64,000 nucleotides of DNA from Shouchella hunanensis (lineage in GTDB: Bacteria; Bacillota; Bacilli; Bacillales; Bacillaceae_D): positions 4,000,601-4,064,600 of the forward strand of contig NZ_CP117834.1 in assembly GCF_028735875.1 (NCBI RefSeq), read 5' to 3'. The notes under the pieces were generated by a model. That model made no database searches and was not told the DNA's origin. It worked only from the letters and a program-made list of their open reading frames with translations. The number at the start of each line of letters is the position of its first letter. Position 1 is the stretch's first letter. The translations under genes were made by a program, and so were the position numbers. Shown piece after piece: positions 51,481 through 60,626 of this stretch.

Positions 51481-52814
51481 AGTAAATCGGCTGCAAGCTG
51501 CGCAAGCGCTGAGCGTTCCCCTTTTATTAACTTGATATGGCCGCTCAGCGCTTCATTTTTAAACGTTTCCACTGCGTACGTTAACCCATTTGTATATTCA
51601 TCAAGATACGGATGATCAATTTGCTGAGGATCTCCCATTAATACAACCTTGCTTCGTTCACCAACACGAGTCAGTATTGTTTTCACCTCATGTTTTGTTA
51701 GATTCTGCGCTTCATCAATAATGATATATTGATCGGGTATGCTTCTCCCTCTAATATACGTTAATGCTTCCACTTGGATGGAACCAAGGCCAGCAAGGAT
51801 TCGATCAAGCTCTCCAGGCTTTTTCGTATCAAACAAAAACTCCAGATTGTCGTAAATTGGTTGCATCCATGGTTTTAACTTCTCTTCTTTTTCTCCTGGT
51901 AAATAGCCGATATCTTTACCAAGGGGTACAATAGGTCTTGCAACAACTAGTTTTTTATAAAGATGTAAGTCTTCCGTTTGTAATAGCCCGGCTGCCAGTG
52001 ACAGCAACGTTTTACCTGTACCCGCTTTTCCTACTAACGTGACAAGCGGTAAGTCATTCCGAAGCAAGAGTTCAAAGGCCATTTTTTGCTGTGCATTTCG
52101 TGGCTTTATCCCCCATATATGTTCATACTCACCGATTAACGGTTTGATTTTTTTACCAAGTAAATCGACTCTACCAATCGCGGAACTCGAAGCTTGAGAA
52201 TAATCCTTTAAAATGACAAACTGATTTGGGTAGAGATGATCTACCTCCAATTCATCCACTGCAATTTCACCGTTTTTATAAAAAGCAGTAATGACTTCTT
52301 GATTTGTATAGCAATCCTTATAGCCGCTATAGCCTTCGTCACTTTCAATAACTCGATCATTCAGAAAATCTTCCGTCAACAAATCAAAAGAATCCGCTTT
52401 TACCCGTACAAGAGCATCTTTACTTACAAGCACGACATCTCGTCCGTTCGCTTTTTCCTTTTCTTCATTTTGCAAATTAAGCGCAACCGCAATAATACGG
52501 TTATCATTTGTCATATCCGCAAAGACATGCTTTAAATGTTGAAAGGAACGATGATTTAGTTCAACCCGAACGGTACCTCCTTCGTGTAGCTGCACTCCTT
52601 TATGAAGCTTTCCGCCTTCTCTTAATTGGTCAATAATACGAGCAATCATTCGTGCATTCCGGCCCACTTCATCCATATTTTTCTTTTTAGAATCGACTTC
52701 TTCAAGAACAATTGCTGGAATAATAACTTCGTGCGGCTGAAACTGATAGATCGAATAAGGATCTTGTAACAATACATTTGTATCAAGAACATACATTTTC
52801 TTGGCATTAGTCAA
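51477..52814 (-). CDS. ylaK: PhoH-like ATPase with N-terminal PIN domain
   Basis: A 445-residue PIN-PhoH (PhoH2) protein. The N-terminal PIN RNase domain (1 to about 140) shows YVLDTNVLLQDP and the acidic ligands VVLEEVDSKKK and DNRIIAVALN. The PhoH NTPase domain (about 235-445) has Walker A VTLVGKAGTGKTLLSLAAGL and Walker B YIIIDEAQN. PhoH2 proteins are RNA helicase/RNases in mycobacteria. TTG start 7 nt after AGGAGG. Confidence 0.93.
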   Translation of the reverse strand: MTNAKKMYVLDTNVLLQDPYSIYQFQPHEVIIPAIVLEEVDSKKKNMDEVGRNARMIARIIDQLREGGKLHKGVQLHEGGTVRVELNHRSFQHLKHVFADMTNDNRIIAVALNLQNEEKEKANGRDVVLVSKDALVRVKADSFDLLTEDFLNDRVIESDEGYSGYKDCYTNQEVITAFYKNGEIAVDELEVDHLYPNQFVILKDYSQASSSAIGRVDLLGKKIKPLIGEYEHIWGIKPRNAQQKMAFELLLRNDLPLVTLVGKAGTGKTLLSLAAGLLQTEDLHLYKKLVVARPIVPLGKDIGYLPGEKEEKLKPWMQPIYDNLEFLFDTKKPGELDRILAGLGSIQVEALTYIRGRSIPDQYIIIDEAQNLTKHEVKTILTRVGERSKVVLMGDPQQIDHPYLDEYTNGLTYAVETFKNEALSGHIKLIKGERSALAQLAADLL

Positions 52815-53013
52815 AAAAACGCCTCCTAAGTAAGTGCGTTAAGAATTTGCCTTTCAGTAGAAGCAAGCTTCCTCTCTTCTTAATCGTATGAAAAAAGCGC
52901 ACAACTTAGACGAAGGATTATTGATTATTATAGGAGTTTCTTTTTGCTCTATTATTCGATACACTAGATATACCATATGGGTAAAGTGAGGTGTACGTCT
53001 TTAAGACGACAAA

Positions 53014-53217
53014 ATGAAAGTACAATGCGTTATATGCGACTGTATTGAAGATATTGATGACTATAGCGTTATCGCCAAGAAACTACGAAACCGACCAATT
53101 CACACGTACATGTGTAGCAGCTGTCAACAACGAATTGCAAAACGTACAGATGAACGTAAAGCGACTGGCAGTTTCTCCGTTCCACATACACAAAAAGAAG
53201 AGAGCGATTGGCCTTAA
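53014..53217 (+). CDS. ylaI: YlaI family small zinc-ribbon-like protein
   Basis: A 67-residue protein of the YlaI (DUF2197) family: VQCVICDCIEDIDDYSVIAKKLRNRPIHTYMCSSCQQRI. Two CxxC pairs (C5/C8 and C34/C37) probably bind zinc. Function unknown. The start MKVQC matches the family, yet the only SD-like sequence (GTGAGGTG) is 20 nt upstream, with a small CGTC/GACG stem between. Convergent with ylaH, overlapping by 4 nt. Confidence 0.85.
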   Translation: MKVQCVICDCIEDIDDYSVIAKKLRNRPIHTYMCSSCQQRIAKRTDERKATGSFSVPHTQKEESDWP

Positions 53218-53564
53218 CCAACGCTCCCTCCATTTTCTTCCGATCTTGCTTTTTCTTTTCGGTGCATAAACAACCGAAATCGATAAATCCCTAGCACGAG
53301 TGCTGAAATAGCTAAAACGGCCATAATCGGCGCCCCAAACACAAATTCCAGAAACCATAATCCAAAGCTTCCAATGATCAGCATCACATAGACAACAATC
53401 ATTTTGAGAACAGGTAATTTTCGTGCAAACCCTAAATTGAAAACGAGAACTGTGAGCAACGTCGTAGCGATAAATGCGACAAAGCCAATCCACGGTTGCT
53501 CATAAGTAGCCTGCATAAGCCAAGATAGGTTTTCAACAGGTACCATCTCTTCACCGTTTCGCAT
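53214..53564 (-). CDS. ylaH: YlaH-like membrane protein
   Basis: A 116-residue integral membrane protein with three hydrophobic helices (WIGFVAFIATTLLTVLVFNLGF; LKMIVVYVMLIIGSFGLWFLEF; IMAVLAISALVLGIYRF) and a basic/acidic C-terminus. Family YlaH-like, Bacillaceae, function unknown. 23 nt downstream of typA, hence probably co-transcribed. Confidence 0.88.
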   Translation of the reverse strand: MRNGEEMVPVENLSWLMQATYEQPWIGFVAFIATTLLTVLVFNLGFARKLPVLKMIVVYVMLIIGSFGLWFLEFVFGAPIMAVLAISALVLGIYRFRLFMHRKEKARSEENGGSVG

Positions 53565-53587
53565 AATCCTGGCCCCCTTCGTTCATC

Positions 53588-55426
53588 TTAAGATTTCGAA
53601 GCTAGCTTACGACGTTTTTCTTCTCTTTCACGCTCTGATTTAACCAAAATTTTCTTCCGTAAGCGAATCGATTCAGGTGTCATTTCACAATACTCATCGT
53701 CATTTAAATATTCCAATGCTTCTTCAAGGGTTAATATTCTTGGACGTTTCATTGTAACGGTCTGATCTTTCGTCGCCGAACGAACGTTTGTTTGTTGCTT
53801 CATTTTTGTAATATTAACAGTCAAATCATTTTCACGGGTATGCTCACCAACAATCATACCTTCGTAAATTTCTGTACCGGCATCAAGGAAAATCGTTCCA
53901 CGATCTTCAACACCCATAATACCGTATTGGGTTGCTTTCCCTGTTTCCATTGACACAAGCACACCTTGACGACGACCACCAACGTGACCCGCAACCATTG
54001 GTTGGTACGAATCAAAAGAGTGGTTAATAATGCCGTAGCCACGTGTTTGTGTTAAGAATTCAGTTGTATAACCGATTAATCCACGAGCAGGAACTAAGAA
54101 GTCCAATCGAACTTGTCCCGTTCCAGTGTTTGTCATGTTAACAAGTTCACCTTTACGCTCACCAATTGATTGCATAACCGCACCTTGATACTCTTCTGGT
54201 ACATCAATTTGTACACGTTCAACAGGCTCACTTCGAACCCCATCAATGTCACGAATAATGACTTCTGGTTTAGACACTTGAAGCTCGTAACCTTCACGAC
54301 GCATATTTTCAATAAGGATGGATAAGTGAAGTTCGCCACGACCAGAAACTACCCATACATCTGGTGAATCTGTGTCTTCCACACGTAGGCTCACATCCGT
54401 CTCTAATTCAGATTTCAGACGTTCTTCTAGCTTACGGCTCGTCACGAATTTCCCTTCTCTTCCAGCAAAAGGTGAGTTATTTACTAAAAAGGTCATTTGC
54501 AATGTTGGTTCATCAATTCTAAGGGTAGGAAGAGCATCTTGATGATCAATCGGACAAACCGTTTCACCAACATTAATTTCTTCCATTCCTGAAACAGCGA
54601 TAAGATCGCCTGCTTTTGCTTCTTCAATTTCAACACGCTTTAAACCAAGGAAACCAAATAATTTCGTTACACGGAAGTGTTTAACCGAACCATCGAGTTT
54701 CATCAACGCAACTTGCTCGCCGACTTTCATCGTTCCTCTAAAGATTCGTCCAATTCCGATACGACCAACATAGTCGTTGTAATCTAGTAACGTAATTTGG
54801 AATTGAAGTGGCTCATCGCTATTATCAACAGGTGCAGGAATCGATTCAATAATAGTATTAAACAAATCTTTCATTGAGTCTTCTTGTTTATCAGGCGTTA
54901 AAGAAGACGTTCCATTAATAGCTGATGCATATACAACTGGAAAATCAAGCTGATCTTCATCTGCACCTAAATCAATAAATAAGTCAACCACTTCATCAAC
55001 TACCTCGGCTGCTCTTGCTGCCGGACGGTCAATTTTGTTTACAACAACAATAGGCGTTAACTTTTGCTCAAGCGCTTTTTTCAGAACAAAGCGCGTTTGA
55101 GGCATACAGCCCTCATACGCATCAACGACGAGCAATACACCGTCAACCATTTTCATGATACGCTCTACTTCACCACCAAAATCAGCGTGACCAGGTGTAT
55201 CCATGATATTTATGCGCTTATCCGCGTAGTTGATCGCGGTATTCTTTGCTAAAATGGTAATGCCTCGCTCTTTTTCCAAAGCATTTGAATCCATCGCGCG
55301 CTCTTGCACTGTTTCGTGCTGCTGGAATGTTCCAGATTGTTTTAACAATTCGTCAACCAAGGTTGTTTTTCCGTGGTCAACGTGAGCGATAATCGCAATA
55401 TTTCTTATATCTTCACGTACATTCAT
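53588..55426 (-). CDS. typA: Ribosome-associated translational GTPase TypA/BipA
   Basis: A 612-residue elongation-factor-like GTPase involved in 50S assembly at low temperature and stress. G-domain motifs: IAIIAHVDHGKTTLVDELL (G1), RGITI (G2), IMDTPGHADFGGEVE (G3), VVNKIDRP (G4). EF-G-like domains II, III and V follow and then the BipA-specific C-terminal domain (ILTLEEALEYLNDDEYCEMTPESIRLRKK). YlaG in B. subtilis, in the same context. Confidence 0.97.
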   Translation of the reverse strand: MNVREDIRNIAIIAHVDHGKTTLVDELLKQSGTFQQHETVQERAMDSNALEKERGITILAKNTAINYADKRINIMDTPGHADFGGEVERIMKMVDGVLLVVDAYEGCMPQTRFVLKKALEQKLTPIVVVNKIDRPAARAAEVVDEVVDLFIDLGADEDQLDFPVVYASAINGTSSLTPDKQEDSMKDLFNTIIESIPAPVDNSDEPLQFQITLLDYNDYVGRIGIGRIFRGTMKVGEQVALMKLDGSVKHFRVTKLFGFLGLKRVEIEEAKAGDLIAVSGMEEINVGETVCPIDHQDALPTLRIDEPTLQMTFLVNNSPFAGREGKFVTSRKLEERLKSELETDVSLRVEDTDSPDVWVVSGRGELHLSILIENMRREGYELQVSKPEVIIRDIDGVRSEPVERVQIDVPEEYQGAVMQSIGERKGELVNMTNTGTGQVRLDFLVPARGLIGYTTEFLTQTRGYGIINHSFDSYQPMVAGHVGGRRQGVLVSMETGKATQYGIMGVEDRGTIFLDAGTEIYEGMIVGEHTRENDLTVNITKMKQQTNVRSATKDQTVTMKRPRILTLEEALEYLNDDEYCEMTPESIRLRKKILVKSEREREEKRRKLASKS

Positions 55427-55620
55427 TCTATTCTCTCCTTTATTTCCTCCATAGAGATGTTCAACTGTCTAAGTATAGCATAAAGTTGTTTCAGTTCCTA
55501 TTTTATTTCAAAAACAGTATTTCACCAAAAAATGTTTCCCATTTTGTCACACGTAACCCTTTCCCTCGTAGCAAGAAAGCGGTACACTATTTAATAGTGA
55601 ATAGAGGGGGTAAGACGATT

Positions 55621-55803
55621 TTGAATAAAGAAAATGTGATATTCCTAACACTATCCATTATAACGGTATTGTGTATTATGGGGATTGGCGTCGCTGTTGC
55701 AGAACGTAGTCTTCTAATTGCTGTTGTCTCAATCGTTGGAATCGTTGTCTCCATGGGACTAGGATTTGGATTAAGAAAAAAAAACGTGAATAGCCAAAAT
55801 TAA
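55621..55803 (+). CDS. ylaF: YlaF-like small membrane protein (DUF5325)
   Basis: A 60-residue protein with two membrane helices (VIFLTLSIITVLCIMGIGVAVA; LLIAVVSIVGIVVSMGLGFGL) and a basic tail RKKNVNSQN. The open frame extends to 55486, but the upstream part is not protein-like; TTG at 55621, about 10 nt after GAGGGGG, starts MNKENVIFL as expected for DUF5325. Divergent from typA as in B. subtilis. Confidence 0.8.
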   Translation: MNKENVIFLTLSIITVLCIMGIGVAVAERSLLIAVVSIVGIVVSMGLGFGLRKKNVNSQN

Positions 55804-55822
55804 AATGTAAAAAGGAGAGCCA

Positions 55823-56722
55823 TTAATGGTTCTCCTTTGTTCGTCTTTTTACAATACTATTCGTTGCCTCTTCCAAAGGACGAATAATTGCACTCACATC
55901 TTGATGCCCGTATTTTTCTTTGGCATGAGCTACTTTTTGCGCTCCTACTTTCACAACATCAAGAGGCATATTAAGCTCTTCTGCTAATCCTAAAGCAAGC
56001 TTAATATCTTTATCTAACAAATTAATCGAGAATCTGGCATCAAAGTTTCGATCAAGAATTGCATCAACGGCCCAATCCATACTTTTTGAAAATCCAGCAC
56101 TTCGCTTGATGACGTCATACGCAATAGCAGGGTCTACTCCTGCCTTTTCGGCCATTACATAACATTCTGCTAAAGCCGACTGATGTACACCAATTAACAT
56201 ATTGTTTAATAGCTTTACCGTTGTTCCACTTCCGATTTGACCAACCCGAATGATATACTCACCAAATGCTTCAAGAACAGGTTGTACTGCCGGAAAGACT
56301 TCTTCATCACACCCACACATAATCGTTAATGTACCAGCTTCTGCCCCCATTGGACCTCCACTAATTGGCGCATCCACAAAAGCTGTTCCTTTCTTTGCGC
56401 TTTCTTGATAGCACCACTCATTCGTAGCAGGATTAACAGTGGAATGATCAATGATGACTTTCCCTCTCGAAGCCCCGGCAAGCAAACCTGTTTCCCCATC
56501 ATATACGTCTTTAATTGAATCAGGTGTTGGTAAACAAGTCATAACAACGTCAACTGTTTCTATTAATGATTTGGGGGTTTCTTTTTCAAACGCTCCAAAA
56601 GCAACGGCTGTTTCAATCGGACCTCTACTTCGACTTACAACATACGTTTCATACCCTGCTTCAACGAGGTGTCTAGCCATCGGTAGCCCCATCGTACCGA
56701 GTCCAATAAACCCTACCTTCAT
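55823..56722 (-). CDS. 3-hydroxyisobutyrate dehydrogenase-family oxidoreductase
   Basis: A 299-residue beta-hydroxyacid dehydrogenase. The N-terminal NAD(P) site is VGFIGLGTMGLPMARHLVEAGY, the substrate loop DAPISGGPMGAEAGTLTIMCG (about 118-137), and the catalytic Lys is K170 in GSGTTVKLLNNML. Could be a 3-hydroxyisobutyrate, tartronate-semialdehyde or succinic-semialdehyde-type reductase (compare B. subtilis YkwC); the sequence does not decide. It overlaps suhB by 4 nt, so it is translationally coupled to it. Confidence 0.88.
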   Translation of the reverse strand: MKVGFIGLGTMGLPMARHLVEAGYETYVVSRSRGPIETAVAFGAFEKETPKSLIETVDVVMTCLPTPDSIKDVYDGETGLLAGASRGKVIIDHSTVNPATNEWCYQESAKKGTAFVDAPISGGPMGAEAGTLTIMCGCDEEVFPAVQPVLEAFGEYIIRVGQIGSGTTVKLLNNMLIGVHQSALAECYVMAEKAGVDPAIAYDVIKRSAGFSKSMDWAVDAILDRNFDARFSINLLDKDIKLALGLAEELNMPLDVVKVGAQKVAHAKEKYGHQDVSAIIRPLEEATNSIVKRRTKENH

Positions 56723-57516
56723 TCCGATCCCTCCTGCAACTGCTGAACTAATGTTTCATGCAATTGTTTCTTTGCAGCGATTACCGTACCTTTCTCTAGA
56801 AACGAAAGTTCTTCATTATTAAATCGAGTCGCTTTACAGCCTGCTTCTTTTAACAGCACCGCTCCACCTGCATAATCCCACGGTGATAAATTAAAGCTTA
56901 TGTAAGCGTCCATGCGATCAACTGCAACATACGCCATTTCAAGGGCAGCTGAACCGTAGGACCTTGTACCGCGACATTTTTGAGCAATCCTCACTAATTC
57001 CGGTTGATATGCTCGATCTTCAAGAAGCCAGTTTGAATTTACGCCAAGTATTGCCTCATGAAGTGGTCTCTCTGTTTGTTTAGTCAATTTTACCCCATCT
57101 ACAAACAAACCCTCTTTATCGATTGCGTGAAATAACTCACCTTTCATGACATCGTAAACGATTCCAATCTTGCCAATACCGTTTTCATATATGCCAATTG
57201 AAATGGCAAAGTTTTGCTTCTGATGGACAAAATTCATCGTCCCGTCAATGGGATCAACAATCCAGACGATTCCTTTTAAATCCTCAATGGCTTCACTTAC
57301 CCCTTCTTCCCCTAGGAAACGGTGGTTAGGAAATGTACGTTTAATTTGGTTATATAGAAATGCTTCTGTCGATTTATCAACATCTGTTACAAGATCATCA
57401 GGATTTGATTTTGTATTAATTTGAAAAGATCCTTCTAATGCTTCTTTAATGGACTCTCCTGCTTCCACGACCCACTCTTTTGCTTGCTGTTCAATTTCTT
57501 TCCACGTTGGTTGCAT
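56719..57516 (-). CDS. suhB: Inositol-1-monophosphatase family protein
   Basis: A 265-residue Mg-dependent phosphatase (YktC in B. subtilis). Metal-binding motifs: DLVTDVDKSTE, FLGEEGVSE, WIVDPIDGTMNFVHQ and WDYAGGAVLLKEAGC. Substrate may be inositol phosphate, PAP or another sugar phosphate. ATG at 57516, 5 nt after AGGAGG, is preferred over one five codons earlier. Near ykzI, yktB and yktA as in B. subtilis. Confidence 0.92.
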   Translation of the reverse strand: MQPTWKEIEQQAKEWVVEAGESIKEALEGSFQINTKSNPDDLVTDVDKSTEAFLYNQIKRTFPNHRFLGEEGVSEAIEDLKGIVWIVDPIDGTMNFVHQKQNFAISIGIYENGIGKIGIVYDVMKGELFHAIDKEGLFVDGVKLTKQTERPLHEAILGVNSNWLLEDRAYQPELVRIAQKCRGTRSYGSAALEMAYVAVDRMDAYISFNLSPWDYAGGAVLLKEAGCKATRFNNEELSFLEKGTVIAAKKQLHETLVQQLQEGSE

Positions 57517-57592
57517 CTCGACCTCCTGCATGCTTCATTCCTCTCTATTATCGCACAAACAAATTTGAATACAAAGTTCTGCACCTTCAAAA

Positions 57593-57624
57593 AAAGAAAA
57601 AGTACAGTGTTGTACTTTTTCTTT
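57593..57624. terminator. Hairpin/terminator after ykzI
   Basis: AAAGAAAAAGTACA / TGTACTTTTTCTTT, 14-bp perfect stem with loop GTGT, ends 2 nt before the ykzI stop on the minus strand and runs into a T-rich tail. Confidence 0.8.
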
Positions 57625-57625
57625 G

Positions 57626-57814
57626 CTATTTTTGTAGACTCAGCCATTCTTGTCTATATTCATCTAATAACGCTTTACTATCATTAATCTTGTCACTATC
57701 TTCCGCCACTAGTGCATCATACAATGTCATTAATTGGTAATCAATTTCAAGGCGCAAGACGGACAAACGATTTTCAGGTTCAAATGAATGAAAGGACGGA
57801 AGAACTTGTTTCAT
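57626..57814 (-). CDS. ykzI: YkzI-like small protein
   Basis: A 62-residue helical protein (RLSVLRLEIDYQLMTLYDALVAEDSDKINDSKALLDEYRQEWLSL). No known function; called ykzI by position between suhB (yktC) and yktB and by size. Possible SD GGAGAG about 7 nt before the ATG. Confidence 0.7.
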   Translation of the reverse strand: MKQVLPSFHSFEPENRLSVLRLEIDYQLMTLYDALVAEDSDKINDSKALLDEYRQEWLSLQK

Positions 57815-57975
57815 CTGCGACTCTCCTTTTGTACATAAGGTACATGTTTTTAATTTTCAGATATTATAACATAAAATGGCTGTATCGACTAGTAATTTCT
57901 TAAAATCACTAACAATTGATCTTTCAGAAAAAATTCGCTAAGCTTACGGTAAAGATGATAAAAGGAGCCTTTCTC

Positions 57976-58602
57976 ATGACAAAAGTCGGTTTTTCTACTG
58001 AAGATTTTAAAACATTTACAATAGAGGGGCTAGAACCCCGTATGGAAGCGATTCGTTCTTCGATCCAGCCAAAATTTCAGCTTATCGGTGAAGAACTTCG
58101 TTTGTATATCGAAACGTTACTTAATCAAGATATGCATTTGCACATCGCTCAACATGCAAGACGGACAACAAATCCACCAAAAGACACTTGGCTCGCGGTT
58201 GCAGCAAATAAACGTGGTTACAAAAAGCACCCTCATTTTCAAGTAGGTTTATTTGACGATCACCTCTTTGTTTGGCTTGCTTACATTTATGAACTACCAG
58301 GTAAACAAGACATTGCAAAACTCTTTCTTGAAAATGAACACGACATTAAGGAGACGGTTCCCAATTCTTATATGGTGTCTCTTGACCATACAAAGAAACA
58401 GGCTGAACCATTTCAAACTCTTGACCTTACCGCCTCACTTGAGCGTTTTCGAGACGTAAAAAAAGCAGAGTGGCTTGTCGGCCGTCACTTCTCTGCTACT
58501 GACCCCCTTGTACAAGATGGAGAAGCACTTATGAATGAACTGAAAAGTACAGTACAAACACTGCTTCCTCTCTACAAGCTGTCGTACACAGCGCTTCAAT
58601 GA
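57976..58602 (+). CDS. yktB: UPF0637/DUF1054 family protein YktB
   Basis: A 208-residue protein of the UPF0637 (DUF1054) family. Signature segments: GFSTEDFKTFTIEGLEPRMEAIRSSIQPKF, HVAQHARRTTNPPKDTWLAVA-like HIAQHARRTTNPPKDTWLAV, KHPHFQVGLFDDHLFVWLAYIYE. Function unknown. The open frame begins at 57916, but ATG at 57976 with GGAG 8 nt upstream gives the family N-terminus. Confidence 0.9.
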   Translation: MTKVGFSTEDFKTFTIEGLEPRMEAIRSSIQPKFQLIGEELRLYIETLLNQDMHLHIAQHARRTTNPPKDTWLAVAANKRGYKKHPHFQVGLFDDHLFVWLAYIYELPGKQDIAKLFLENEHDIKETVPNSYMVSLDHTKKQAEPFQTLDLTASLERFRDVKKAEWLVGRHFSATDPLVQDGEALMNELKSTVQTLLPLYKLSYTALQ

Positions 58603-58637
58603 TCCCTTTCGCTTTGTTTTGTCAGGATGACACGTTT

Positions 58638-58672
58638 AAAAGACATCGGCTTAGTAGTAGCCGATGTCTTTT
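58638..58672 (+). terminator. Intrinsic terminator after yktB
   Basis: AAAAGACATCGGC / GCCGATGTCTTTT, 13-bp stem with a 9-nt loop, T-rich tail, 35 nt past the yktB stop. Confidence 0.85.
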
Positions 58673-58740
58673 CTTCTAGCGAAACGAATAAGCACTACAT
58701 ATTAAGTACATGCACAGATGCTGTTAACCAGCTAAGTTGG

Positions 58741-58998
58741 TCAAGTTCGAACGGTCCCATCTTGCTCATTTGCCTGCTTTACCACCTTATAGCAAGATAA
58801 GCCTAATTGCTCATCTATTTCTTTAAACAGCTGTTTCTCTTCTGCTTTTGACGGGACGACACGTTTAAAAGCTTGGTAAGCACTTTGGAGCACACGAGCA
58901 TCTACGCCCTTTTCTTGGGTTTGTGCAATGAGATCAAAAAACTCCGCTACTACAACAATTTCTTCCTGACTCCATTCATAACGAATTGGAATATTCAT
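58741..58998 (-). CDS. yktA: UPF0223 family protein YktA
   Basis: An 85-residue helical protein with the UPF0223 core YEWSQEEIVVVAEFFDLIAQTQEKGVDARVLQSAYQAFKRVVPSKAEEKQLFKEID. Function unknown. Conserved near yktB and speA. Confidence 0.9.
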   Translation of the reverse strand: MNIPIRYEWSQEEIVVVAEFFDLIAQTQEKGVDARVLQSAYQAFKRVVPSKAEEKQLFKEIDEQLGLSCYKVVKQANEQDGTVRT

Positions 58999-59043
58999 TC
59001 TTTCTCACCCTTTCAATTTTTAATAGGCAAATCTGGATTCATT

Positions 59044-59052
59044 TGCTATACT
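59044..59052 (+). promoter_or_regulatory. Extended -10 of the speA promoter
   Basis: TGC-TATACT, an extended -10 element, lies 59 nt upstream of the speA start. No good -35 is seen at 17-18 nt. Confidence 0.45.
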
Positions 59053-59110
59053 CTTCTTGTTTGCGTAAATCAGAAACGCATACGTGCATAAGAAATGAGG
59101 TGTTCGTTTC

Positions 59111-60589
59111 ATGGAACTTGATCAACAAAAAACGCCATTATTCACAGGGCTTAAACAATATGCAAGTAAAAACCCAACGCCATTTCACATTCCAGGTCAT
59201 AAAAAAGGTCAGGGAATGGACCCTTCCTATCGGGAATTTATAGGTGACAATGCGTTGTCAATTGATTTAATTAATATAGCACCTCTTGATGACCTTCATC
59301 ATCCACATGGCTTTATCCATGAAGCTCAGCAACTCGCTGCTCATGCTTTCGGTGCAGATTATACCTTTTTTTCTGTTCAAGGCACAAGCGGTGCGATTAT
59401 GACGATGATTATGAGCGTATGCAAACCAGGAGACAAAATTATTGTTCCCCGTAACGTTCATAAATCCATTATGTCTGCCATTATTTTTTCTGGAGCGCTT
59501 CCGATTTTCGTTCACCCAGTAATCGATCGAACTCATGGCATTGCTCACGGTGTTACGACTGAATCCATTCAACGGGCGATTGAAGCCCACCCGGACGCTA
59601 AAGCCGTTCTCGTTATAAATCCAACCTATTATGGTTTTACATGTGATTTAAAAGAAATTGTAGCTATTGCTCATGCCGCTGCTATCCCAGTTCTTGTTGA
59701 CGAAGCACATGGGGTTCATACTCATTTTTCCAAACAACTACCTATCAGTGCTATGGAATCAGGCGCTGACATGGCAGCAACGAGTGTTCATAAGCTTGGA
59801 GGGTCTCTGACACAGAGCTCCGTTTTAAATGTAAAATCTGGACTTGTCTCAGTTGATCATACCACTGCCATTATGAGCATGTTAACGACCACGTCCACAT
59901 CTTATATCTTACTTGCCTCACTAGATGCTGCCCGTAAGCATCTAGCAATAGAAGGCGAAAAAGAACTTAAACGAGTCATTGCTTTAGCTCATTCTGCTCG
60001 TAAACAATTAAATGAAATAAACGGACTTCATTGCATTGGCGAAGAGTGTTTAACGTCCTCCGCTACGTTTGCCCATGATCCTACTAAGCTGTTCATTTCT
60101 TTAAATGAACTCTCGATTAGTGGCTACGAAGCGGAAGTGTGGTTACGGGACCGTTACGGTATTGAAGTAGAACTGTCCGATTTATACAATATTCTCTGCA
60201 TTATCACGCTAGGCGATGATCAATCAAAAATTGATCTATTAATAAAAGCTATGACCGAACTTGCTGCGTCTTTTCGACAGACAGACAAACAATCCATTTC
60301 CTTGTCTGTAAAAGTTCCGGATATTCCAACTCTCGCCATTTCACCTCGTGATGCATTTTATTCACAAACGGAATTTGTTTCATTTGATCAATCAGCCGGG
60401 CGCATCATTGCGGAATTTATTATGGTTTATCCACCTGGGATTCCAATCCTTAGTCCAGGAGAATTAATCACGCAAGAAAATCTGGAGTACGTAAAAGAAA
60501 ATATGGAAGCAGGCTTACCTGTACAAGGCCCGGAAGATCAAACGCTTGCTTTTCTAAAGGTTATTAAGGAACAGTCTGCTATTCAATAA
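59111..60589 (+). CDS. speA: Biosynthetic PLP-dependent Orn/Lys/Arg decarboxylase, probably arginine decarboxylase
   Basis: A 492-residue fold-I decarboxylase giving agmatine for polyamine synthesis. Motifs: FHIPGHKKGQGMDP, FGADYTFFSVQGTSGAIMTMIM, VNPTYYGFTCDL-like INPTYYGFTCDLKEI, LVDEAHGVHTHF (PLP-ring Asp/His) and the PLP lysine K228 in TSVHKLGGSLTQSS. The C-terminal YPPGIPILSPGE motif is typical. Next to yktA and the SR1-like RNA, matching B. subtilis speA; lysine specificity cannot be excluded. Confidence 0.93.
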   Translation: MELDQQKTPLFTGLKQYASKNPTPFHIPGHKKGQGMDPSYREFIGDNALSIDLINIAPLDDLHHPHGFIHEAQQLAAHAFGADYTFFSVQGTSGAIMTMIMSVCKPGDKIIVPRNVHKSIMSAIIFSGALPIFVHPVIDRTHGIAHGVTTESIQRAIEAHPDAKAVLVINPTYYGFTCDLKEIVAIAHAAAIPVLVDEAHGVHTHFSKQLPISAMESGADMAATSVHKLGGSLTQSSVLNVKSGLVSVDHTTAIMSMLTTTSTSYILLASLDAARKHLAIEGEKELKRVIALAHSARKQLNEINGLHCIGEECLTSSATFAHDPTKLFISLNELSISGYEAEVWLRDRYGIEVELSDLYNILCIITLGDDQSKIDLLIKAMTELAASFRQTDKQSISLSVKVPDIPTLAISPRDAFYSQTEFVSFDQSAGRIIAEFIMVYPPGIPILSPGELITQENLEYVKENMEAGLPVQGPEDQTLAFLKVIKEQSAIQ

Positions 60590-60590
60590 A

Positions 60591-60620
60591 AAACAACGTA
60601 GCGCAAGCGCTACGTTGTTT
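60591..60620. terminator. Bidirectional terminator of speA and SR1-like RNA
   Basis: AAACAACGTAGCG / CGCTACGTTGTTT stem with a small central loop, six T residues on the minus strand and TTTTGTTATTT on the plus strand. It directly follows the speA stop. Confidence 0.9.
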
Positions 60621-60626
60621 TGTTAT

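Noticed and set aside
55486..55620. N-terminal extension of ylaF
   Set aside because: Not protein-like, lacks an SD, and a good SD plus TTG exists at 55621.
57480..57740. Plus-strand frames of 86 and 67 aa over suhB/ykzI
   Set aside because: Low-complexity Lys/Tyr/Ser-rich translations crossing the ykzI terminator and antisense to ykzI.
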